A stretch of DNA of 11,979 bases. Origin: Treponema sp. (GTDB taxonomy: Bacteria > Spirochaetota > Spirochaetia > Treponematales > Breznakiellaceae). The notes below the pieces were generated by a model. That model ran no database searches. It worked only from the letters and a program-made list of their open reading frames with translations, and was not told where the DNA came from. Both the position numbers and the translations under genes were made by a program. This document shows, one piece after another, positions 6,859 to 11,979 of this stretch. Where the stretch lies: positions 1 through 11,979 of the forward strand of contig JAIRNB010000074.1 in the NCBI GenBank assembly GCA_031258265.1, in the 5' to 3' direction. Position 1 is the first letter of the stretch, and each line of letters starts with the position of its first letter.

Positions 6859-8696
6859 GCCGTATCGCCCAGTCAACCATACAGGAAGTAGAAAGAAAAC
6901 TGGATGCCCTGGCGGTGGTGGAAGACTACGTGCGGCTGGAAAAAAAGGGCGGCCGTTATTGGGGCCGCTGCCCCTTCCATTCCGGGGGCCAGGAACGGAC
7001 CCCTTCCTTCACCGTCGATCCCGATAAAAAGATGTACTACTGCTTCGGCTGCCACGAGGGGGGGAGCATCATCAAATTCATTATGGAGATGGATAAACTC
7101 TCCTTCCCCGAGGCGGTAGAAACCCTGGCCCGGCGCTTCGGTATCGAGATCATCAGGGAAAACGGGATCGCCGATGCAGCCGATCCCGAAAAAAACAGCC
7201 GAATCGAAGGGCTTGCCGAACTTTACCGGGGGGTGTCGGTAAGTTTTCATTATTTTCTTACAAAAAAATCCGAAGGGACAACGGCAAAGCGTTATATTAT
7301 CTCCAGGGGAATCAGTCAGGAGATGATAGATCGTTTCAAATTGGGGTATTCGCCGGAGGACCGGCTCTGGCTTTACGGCTTTCTAACGAAAAAGGGCTTT
7401 TCTCCGCCCCTTTTAGCCGCTTCGGGGCTCTTTTCGGAACGTTATCCCCAGTCAAGCTTCTTTTCCGGCCGCCTCATGTTCCCCATCGCCGACCGTCAGG
7501 GCCGGGTTGTGGCTTTCGGGGGGCGGATCATCTCCGGGGAGGGGCCCAAGTACATCAATTCCCGGGAAACCGAGATTTACCATAAGGGCCAAACCCTCTT
7601 TGCCATCGATCTGGCCTTGCCGGAGATCCGCAGGACCAAAACCGCCTACCTGGCGGAAGGCTACATGGACGTAATTGCCCTTCACCAGGCGGGGATTACC
7701 AACGCCCTGGCCCCCCTGGGAACGGCCTTTACCGATGATCAGGCAAAACTTCTGAGCCGCTGGGCGGACCGGATCAACCTGGTTTTCGATTCCGACGAGG
7801 CCGGCCAAAACGCCGCGGTAAAGGCGATCCTTACCTGCAGGAAGAATGGCCTGGCCTGTTCGGTAGCCGTTCCCGGCGGGGAAGGGTCCCAAAAGGGGGA
7901 AAACGAGCCCCCGGAGGGGGAAATTTTCAAAGATCCCGCGGATATTCTCAAATATCAAGGGCCTGACGCATTGCAAAAACAAATGCAATATCTTATACTG
8001 GACTTTGAGTATCTTATCTCCCGAAGCAGGCGGCTTTTCGACATCTCAGGTTCCGAAGGGAAGGCAAAGGCGGCGGCCTTTTTATTTCCCTACTTGGAAC
8101 TTTTGGATTCGGAAGTATCACGGGACGCTTGTTTTGGGGCCGCCGCGGATGCCCTGGGGGCCGATCGGGCGGCAATCCTAAACGACTATAGCCGGAGGTA
8201 TACCGGGAGAACGACATCACGACCGGAAGGGGATAGCCCCAAACCCCTTCAAATGAACGATGAACTGGGGCTCCTTACCCTGATTATGGTGAATTCCGGA
8301 TTGTATCCGTTATTTCGCAAGGCTATAGGAATAGAGGAGATAGAAGACAGGGCCGCCAAAGAACTCTTCATTGCCATGGAAGAGTGCTATGTCCGTGAAG
8401 AAGGCGGCGTTGACGCCATTTTATCCCGTATTTCCTCAGTACCCCTGCGGAATTTCGTGGTAAGCAAGGGAATTTCCAGAGAATTTGCGGGGAACCCTGA
8501 ACAGCTCATGAATGACGGCATTAAAAGACTCAATCAAAAAAAACTCAGGCGCAGGCTTTCTGAAATAGCGGCGGAACTGCACGGCCTGGAACATAATCCC
8601 TCTGTTCAGAGACAGGAGGATCGGCTCGATGAACTTTTGACAGAGAAGATGCACATCGATACCGAATTACGCCGCTTGAAGGAAGCTAAGGTATGA
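6855..8696 (+). CDS. dnaG: DNA primase DnaG
   Basis: DnaG makes the RNA primers for DNA replication and works with the DnaB helicase at the fork. The N-terminal CHC2 zinc-binding domain shows C39, H42, C63 and C66 (CPFH and CFGC). The catalytic core follows, with GRLMFPI (205-211) and VVAFGGR (218-224). The TOPRIM motifs are EGYMDV (Glu268), DSDEAG (Asp312, Asp314) and DPADIL (Asp360). A C-terminal helicase-interaction region runs to 613. A Gly/Glu/Pro-rich stretch of about 15 residues (343-358) before DPADIL appears to be an extra loop. The GTG start at 6855 overlaps the mltG stop as GTGA, with AAAGGGA about eight bases upstream. The stop overlaps rpoD by four bases (ATGA). A promoter-like sequence lies inside the gene at 7971-7999. 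Confidence 0.97.
   Translation: MSRIAQSTIQEVERKLDALAVVEDYVRLEKKGGRYWGRCPFHSGGQERTPSFTVDPDKKMYYCFGCHEGGSIIKFIMEMDKLSFPEAVETLARRFGIEIIRENGIADAADPEKNSRIEGLAELYRGVSVSFHYFLTKKSEGTTAKRYIISRGISQEMIDRFKLGYSPEDRLWLYGFLTKKGFSPPLLAASGLFSERYPQSSFFSGRLMFPIADRQGRVVAFGGRIISGEGPKYINSRETEIYHKGQTLFAIDLALPEIRRTKTAYLAEGYMDVIALHQAGITNALAPLGTAFTDDQAKLLSRWADRINLVFDSDEAGQNAAVKAILTCRKNGLACSVAVPGGEGSQKGENEPPEGEIFKDPADILKYQGPDALQKQMQYLILDFEYLISRSRRLFDISGSEGKAKAAAFLFPYLELLDSEVSRDACFGAAADALGADRAAILNDYSRRYTGRTTSRPEGDSPKPLQMNDELGLLTLIMVNSGLYPLFRKAIGIEEIEDRAAKELFIAMEECYVREEGGVDAILSRISSVPLRNFVVSKGISREFAGNPEQLMNDGIKRLNQKKLRRRLSEIAAELHGLEHNPSVQRQEDRLDELLTEKMHIDTELRRLKEAKV
7971..7999 (+). promoter_or_regulatory. Candidate internal promoter for rpoD within dnaG
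   Basis: TTGCAA at 7971-7976 and TATACT at 7994-7999 are separated by exactly 17 bases, in a locally A/T-rich part of the dnaG coding sequence. They match the sigma-70 consensus at four of six and five of six positions. The site is about 690 bases upstream of rpoD. In E. coli, promoters inside dnaG are known to drive rpoD separately, which makes the position suggestive. Chance occurrence inside coding DNA cannot be excluded. Confidence 0.4.
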
Positions 8697-10453
8697 TCAT
8701 GACGGAAGCACAGACCCAAGATATAGCCCTTGATCCTGCGGTTATTAAGCTTATCGAACATGCAAAAGACAAGAAGACTCTCTCCTACGAAGAACTGTCG
8801 GATTACCTTCCCGAGCATATTGCCAATTCGGATAAGATAGAACAGGTCCTGGCCCTCCTGGAGGCCAACAATGTCCAGCTCATCGAGGAAGAAAATTCAG
8901 GGGAAGATGAGGGGGAACCGGCGCCCCGGAAGCCGTCTAACGCTGAAAAAAAACGGCTCATATACAACGACAAAGAATCCTCCGTGGATGATCCGATCAG
9001 GCTTTATTTGCGGGAGATTGGCCGGGAGAATCTTCTTACCGCCGAACAGGAAGTTGAACTCTCCAAACAGATGGAGGAGGGGGAAAATATCATCAAGGGG
9101 GTAATTAAAGAGTCGGGAATGGTTATCCCCGAATTTCACCATATCTACCAAAAGCTCAATCCAAAAAAAGATATTAGAGAACTCAATCTTTCAAAAAAAG
9201 AAATAACCGAACAGATGACCGAACGGCGCCGGCTTTTACAGAACTACAAGGAAACTATCAAGCTTATCCTTCCGGATCTGCGGGGCTACATGGAGCTTAA
9301 GCGGCACATCATTTCCCGGGGGGGGAATTTCTTTGAGGATCAGGAACTCCTCGGCCTCCGCCGCAGGATCATGGAGGCGATCAACGGCGTGGAGATACAC
9401 CAGGAGGAGATCACCGGGTTTTCGGAAAAATTCATCCAGGCTTCCAAAAAAATCAAACGGTTCCGCAAGGAACAGGAACGCATCGAAAAACATCTGCGGG
9501 TGGAATCCCTCAAAGAACTCAGGGCCATTGGCCGCCGTTTGACCATAAAGGACGAACGGGAGCAGTTGGAACAGGAATTAGGCTTGAGTTCCGATGAGAT
9601 CAAAGAAAAAATTCGTCATATCCAGATGACCGAAAAGAAAATTCACCAGATGGAAGCGGAATTCGAGGAAACCATCGAAAGCATTAACCTCATGGCCAAG
9701 GAGATCAGCCGGGGCCGGGTAATGATGAAAAACGCCAAAGACCGGCTTATCAAGGCCAACCTGCGGCTGGTGGTATCCATAGCGAAAAAATACACAAACC
9801 GGGGACTCCATTTCTTCGATCTGGTTCAGGAAGGCAACATCGGCCTTATTAAAGCGGTGGAGAAATTCGAATACAAAAAGGGTTTTAAGTTTTCTACCTA
9901 TGCTACCTGGTGGATCAGGCAGGCGATTACCCGTTCTATTTCCGATCAAGCCCGGACTATCCGGGTGCCGGTTCACATGATCGAGCAGATCAACAAGGTG
10001 GTCCGGGAAAGCCGGCAGCTTATGCAGGTTCTGGGCCGGGAACCTACGGACGAGGAAATAGCGGAACGTCTCGGCTGGGCGGCGCAAAAAGTAAAGGCTG
10101 TAAAAAATGTCGCCCGGGAGCCCATAAGCCTGGAAACTCCCATCGGGGAGGAGGAAGATTCCCTTCTGGGGGATTTCATCGAGGACAAGGATGTGGAGAA
10201 TCCCGCCAACCAGACCGCCTTCACTTTACTGCAGGATCATATCTCCAGGGTACTTTCGACCCTCCCTGCCAGGGAGCAGGAGGTCCTCAAGATGCGTTTC
10301 GGCCTGGATGACGGTTATTCCCTAACCCTGGAGGAGGTAGGACTTTACTTCAATGTTACACGGGAACGGATTCGTCAAATCGAAGCCAAGGCCCTAAGAA
10401 GGCTGCGGCATCCTGTACGAAGCCGGAAATTAAAAGACTACCTGGATCACTAG
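8693..10453 (+). CDS. rpoD: Primary RNA polymerase sigma factor (sigma-70 type, RpoD)
   Basis: This is the housekeeping sigma factor that lets core RNA polymerase recognise -35/-10 promoters. Region 1.1 lies at about residues 13-65, followed by an acidic linker. Region 1.2 is at about 99-131 (DDPIRLYLREIG), then comes a long charged helical non-conserved region (about 132-340). Region 2 at about 345-420 includes NLRLVVSIAKKYTNRGL, DLVQEGNIGLIKAVEKF and FSTYATWWIRQAI. Region 3 is at about 425-500, and region 4 at about 515-580 carries the helix-turn-helix (LTLEEVGLYFNVTRERIRQIE). The presence of 1.1 and the long insert marks it as a primary, not alternative, sigma. The first ATG (8693) overlaps the dnaG stop; a second in-frame ATG at 8699 is also well placed relative to AAGG at 8688-8691. 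The C-terminus ends KLKDYLDH, and the stop codon lies at the edge of an inverted repeat. Confidence 0.98.
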   Translation: MIMTEAQTQDIALDPAVIKLIEHAKDKKTLSYEELSDYLPEHIANSDKIEQVLALLEANNVQLIEEENSGEDEGEPAPRKPSNAEKKRLIYNDKESSVDDPIRLYLREIGRENLLTAEQEVELSKQMEEGENIIKGVIKESGMVIPEFHHIYQKLNPKKDIRELNLSKKEITEQMTERRRLLQNYKETIKLILPDLRGYMELKRHIISRGGNFFEDQELLGLRRRIMEAINGVEIHQEEITGFSEKFIQASKKIKRFRKEQERIEKHLRVESLKELRAIGRRLTIKDEREQLEQELGLSSDEIKEKIRHIQMTEKKIHQMEAEFEETIESINLMAKEISRGRVMMKNAKDRLIKANLRLVVSIAKKYTNRGLHFFDLVQEGNIGLIKAVEKFEYKKGFKFSTYATWWIRQAITRSISDQARTIRVPVHMIEQINKVVRESRQLMQVLGREPTDEEIAERLGWAAQKVKAVKNVAREPISLETPIGEEEDSLLGDFIEDKDVENPANQTAFTLLQDHISRVLSTLPAREQEVLKMRFGLDDGYSLTLEEVGLYFNVTRERIRQIEAKALRRLRHPVRSRKLKDYLDH

Positions 10454-10597
10454 CAGCCTGCTGTACTTGTAGGTTTTTTGCATCACTTTGTGCCGTAAAA
10501 ACCACGATTTATGGGCTGCTTTGCCGGTTTGCAAGGTAAAAAATCGCCGTACAGGCGATTTTGGAGGTTTTATGCGCGAAGCGCAACAAACTGCTAG
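10450..10597. repeat. Spacer bounded by inverted ctagcag/ctgctag, with nested hairpins
   Basis: The 7-mer ctagcag at 10450-10456 (containing the rpoD stop codon) is inverted as ctgctag at 10591-10597, just before the next ribosome binding site. Inside are ggttttt 10472-10478 with aaaaacc 10497-10503 (enclosing cac/gtg), aaaatcgcc 10540-10548 with ggcgatttt 10554-10562, and tgcgc 10573-10577 with gcgca 10581-10585. The whole spacer can fold as one closed multi-hairpin unit, like a MITE-type repeat or a structured leader. Whether it is repeated elsewhere in the genome cannot be seen here. Confidence 0.45.
10540..10562. terminator. Hairpin after rpoD, candidate (weak) terminator
   Basis: The arm aaaatcgcc at 10540-10548 pairs perfectly with ggcgatttt at 10554-10562 around gtaca. 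On the plus strand the U run is only the four bases within the stem, so it would attenuate rather than fully stop rpoD transcripts. On the minus strand the run extends to six Ts, which is more terminator-like, but no minus-strand gene is nearby. Confidence 0.4.
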
Positions 10598-10606
10598 GGG
10601 GATCAC

Positions 10607-11449
10607 ATGGCAATGGACGAGGTGTTGAAGAAACTGCAAATGCTGCAGGATATTCTTTCGGAAAAAATAACCCTGGAGCAGGACATCCAGGAAATTCCAA
10701 AAATTCTGGTTACCCAGGAGGAGATTCTTTCCCGCTTTAAGCGGACTTTCGTGGAAAAAAGCCTGGAGCAGGAAAAGGCACGGATTGCCGAGTCGGAATT
10801 CCGCAATTTCCTGATAGAAGCCGAAACCCACCGGGAAAAGGCTGAAAAAACCATGGAATTCGTAACCACTGCCCGGGAAATAGAGGCCCTGGAAAAGGAG
10901 ATCCGGGACGCCGCGGAAAAAGAACAGCAGTACCGCAAGGATGTACAGCGGGAAGAGCGGCTTTCGGCGGATCTGAACGAGCAAATCAGGCAGACCAGCG
11001 CCCTTATCGAACAGCAGGAGCAGGAACTTGCCGTCCAGCGTTCCGGGGTGGAAGCGGAAACGGCGGAGAAAAAAGCCAAACTGGAAGAACTGGCCGTCCG
11101 GGAAAAGGAACTGTCCTCCGGCCTGGATCAGGAGGTTCTCTTCAAGTTTGAACGGATCATCCGTAATAAAATGGGCCGGGGCATTGTGGCTATCCGGGGC
11201 GGAGTTTGTATGGGCTGCCACATGATCCTGCCCGTTCAATTCGCCAATACCGTCCGCCAGGGGGAGGAGATAGTTTTCTGCCCCTACTGCTCCCGAATCC
11301 TCTACTACGAGGAAGCCGAGGAAGGGCAGGAAGAATTTTTCGATATAGAAGATTCGGGGAGTCTCTCCGATCTTGAGGATATGGAAGAGGAAGAATTCGA
11401 GGATGAGGAGGAAGAAGAAGAAAAGGTAAATGTCGATTACGAAGAGTAA
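10607..11449 (+). CDS. C4 zinc-ribbon coiled-coil protein (DUF164/CdsZ-like)
   Basis: This is a 280-residue protein with a long N-terminal coiled coil (about residues 5-175, rich in E, K and Q heptads) followed by a C4 zinc ribbon. The ribbon has CMGC at C201/C204 and CPYC at C225/C228, with MILPVQF between the pairs. The family is widespread and is named for chlamydial CdsZ and DUF164; its molecular role is not settled. The C-terminal 45 residues (about 235-280) are extremely acidic, with a near-continuous Glu/Asp run at about 257-272, longer than I expect for the family. The ATG at 10607 has the purine run AGGGGGA five bases upstream; a second ATG (codon 3) is possible. It lies 153 bases after rpoD and 34 bases before rnpB. 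Confidence 0.85.
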   Translation: MAMDEVLKKLQMLQDILSEKITLEQDIQEIPKILVTQEEILSRFKRTFVEKSLEQEKARIAESEFRNFLIEAETHREKAEKTMEFVTTAREIEALEKEIRDAAEKEQQYRKDVQREERLSADLNEQIRQTSALIEQQEQELAVQRSGVEAETAEKKAKLEELAVREKELSSGLDQEVLFKFERIIRNKMGRGIVAIRGGVCMGCHMILPVQFANTVRQGEEIVFCPYCSRILYYEEAEEGQEEFFDIEDSGSLSDLEDMEEEEFEDEEEEEEKVNVDYEE

Positions 11450-11466
11450 TGCGATATTCCTAAAAT
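11437..11466 (+). promoter_or_regulatory. Possible rnpB promoter
   Basis: TTACGA at 11437-11442 and TAAAAT at 11461-11466 are 18 bases apart. The -10 matches at five of six positions, but the -35 is poor. Initiation near 11473 would leave about 11 extra bases before the P1 helix. The site overlaps the end of the zinc-ribbon gene. Read-through from that gene with processing is the alternative. Confidence 0.3.
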
Positions 11467-11483
11467 TCAAATTTCATTAACAA

Positions 11484-11947
11484 CGATGAACCAGGCTGCC
11501 GCGGGGGGTCCCAAAAAAGCCCCTGTTCCGTCATTGTGCGGAAGGGACATGGGCGCCGCCTGAGGAAAGTCCGGGCTCCGCAGGGCATGATGCCGGGTAA
11601 CCCCCGGGCGGGAATGGCCAAAGCCCTTCCCGACAGAAAGCGCAGCAGAAAATATACAGCCCCGGAGGGCGGCCCCATCAGGGGCGGTCCTCCGGCGGTA
11701 ATGGTGAAATGGCGGGTTAAAAGCCCACCGCGGCGCCGGCAACGGCATCGCTGGCAAGCCTCATCAGGAGCAAAATCAAGCGGCGCCGCAGAAGTTCGCT
11801 TCTGTGCCAATTGCCCGTTGGTCAAGCGCAGGTAGATTGCCGGGGATTTCCCCGGAGGCCGTCCGCAAGGCCGGTTCAAGACAGATGGCAGTCAACGTCA
11901 AACCGCCTCCGGCGGTTTGACGACAGAACCCGGCTTATGGTTCATCG
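11484..11947 (+). ncRNA. rnpB: RNase P RNA (bacterial type A)
   Basis: This is the catalytic RNA of RNase P, which removes 5' leaders from pre-tRNAs. Conserved region I, gaggaaagtccgggctcc, is at 11562-11579, and conserved region V, acagaacccggctta, is at 11923-11937; together they form helix P4 of the catalytic core. Helix P1 is a perfect 10 bp pairing of cgatgaacca (11484-11493) with tggttcatcg (11938-11947), which sets the ends. P2 pairs 11494-11500 with 11887-11893. The single-stranded GGTCAA near 11819 fits the L15 site that binds the tRNA CCA end. P12 around 11660-11697 is long and GC-rich. A 12 bp hairpin at 11896-11922 occupies the optional P19 position between P2 and P4. The overall length of about 464 bases is on the long side. 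Confidence 0.95.
11896..11922 (+). repeat. Perfect 12 bp hairpin in RNase P RNA (P19 position)
   Basis: The arm cgtcaaaccgcc at 11896-11907 pairs exactly with ggcggtttgacg at 11911-11922 around tcc. It lies between the 3' strand of P2 and the conserved ACAGAA of J2/4, where some bacterial RNase P RNAs carry helix P19. Its core ccgcctccggcgg is identical to the core of the spacer repeat at 313-325. Confidence 0.7.
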
Positions 11948-11955
11948 TTTTTTTT
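11938..11955 (+). terminator. rnpB terminator: T8 tract abutting P1
   Basis: Eight Ts at 11948-11955 follow the 3' strand of P1 without any gap. No local hairpin is evident, so the long-range P1 helix itself, or P19 and nearby helices, may provide the RNA structure for termination. The remaining bases 11956-11979 hold nothing recognisable. Confidence 0.6.
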
Positions 11956-11979
11956 AGCGTAATTTTGTTTTGTCATAGA

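Noticed and set aside
8637..8665. Perfect TTGACA at 8637-8642, just upstream of rpoD, as a promoter
   Set aside because: The sequence 17 bases downstream (taccga) is not a credible -10 box, and the motif lies in dnaG coding sequence.
10430..11470. Long open frame on the minus strand opposite the zinc-ribbon gene (346 codons)
   Set aside because: It is the mirror of a purine-rich Glu/Lys coding strand, giving a Phe/Leu-rich translation with no family resemblance. The plus-strand gene has clear domain motifs.
11896..11922. The rnpB hairpin as a wholly new insertion in the catalytic core
   Set aside because: Its position between P2 and P4 matches the optional helix P19 of known bacterial RNase P RNAs, so only its sequence similarity to an intergenic palindrome is kept as unusual.
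1..11979. CRISPR array, insertion sequence, prophage or attachment site
   Set aside because: No regularly spaced direct repeats, transposase or integrase motifs, or tRNA-associated duplications were found on either strand.

Overview
The window looks like a piece of a spirochaete chromosome, most likely a Treponema-type organism (termite-gut treponemes come to mind). The grounds are the protein sequences (a MetRS with a fused C-terminal EMAP-II-like domain, a FemAB-like peptidoglycan transferase, a C4 zinc-ribbon coiled-coil protein beside rpoD), the dnaG-rpoD pairing without a visible rpsU, and a small protein at the left edge that resembles antitoxins I associate with gut treponemes. This assignment is from recall of families, not from a search. 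All complete genes lie on the + strand; the one partial gene at the left edge is on the - strand.

Layout. Positions 1-156 hold the 5' part of a small minus-strand gene that runs off the window, with a ribosome binding site and an extended -10 promoter. Positions 157-658 are a gene-free stretch packed with perfect GC-rich hairpins. Then come metG (659-3022) and, directly after its TGA and in the same frame, a FemAB-type aminoacyl transferase (3023-4087). A second structured spacer (4088-4378) ends in a good sigma-70-type promoter. That promoter sits just in front of a tightly packed five-gene run: a YkgJ-type cysteine-cluster protein, an MBL-fold hydrolase, mltG, dnaG and rpoD (4379-10453). 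These genes overlap by 1-4 bases or are 3 bases apart. A third structured spacer (10454-10606) precedes a zinc-ribbon coiled-coil protein (10607-11449). The window closes with the RNase P RNA gene rnpB (11484-11947), which has a complete P1 helix and a T8 tract.

How the parts fit. The five-gene operon joins cell-wall glycan release (mltG), primer synthesis for replication (dnaG) and the housekeeping sigma factor (rpoD). It is a spirochaete version of the macromolecular synthesis operon, with wall genes in place of rpsU. A promoter-like sequence inside dnaG could give rpoD its own transcript, as is known for the E. coli operon. metG plus the FemAB-like gene link charged tRNA supply to a wall enzyme family that uses charged tRNA.

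The most unusual signal is at DNA level. The three spacers and rnpB contain a set of perfect inverted repeats with exactly three-base loops closed by a C-G pair. The stems are mostly unrelated, but the loops are almost all of GNA type (GAA, GCA, or GGA read on the other strand). This is the class known to fold into unusually stable DNA mini-hairpins. I saw no CRISPR array, insertion sequence, prophage or tRNA gene, and no clear undescribed multi-gene system; the core genes are ordinary housekeeping genes.
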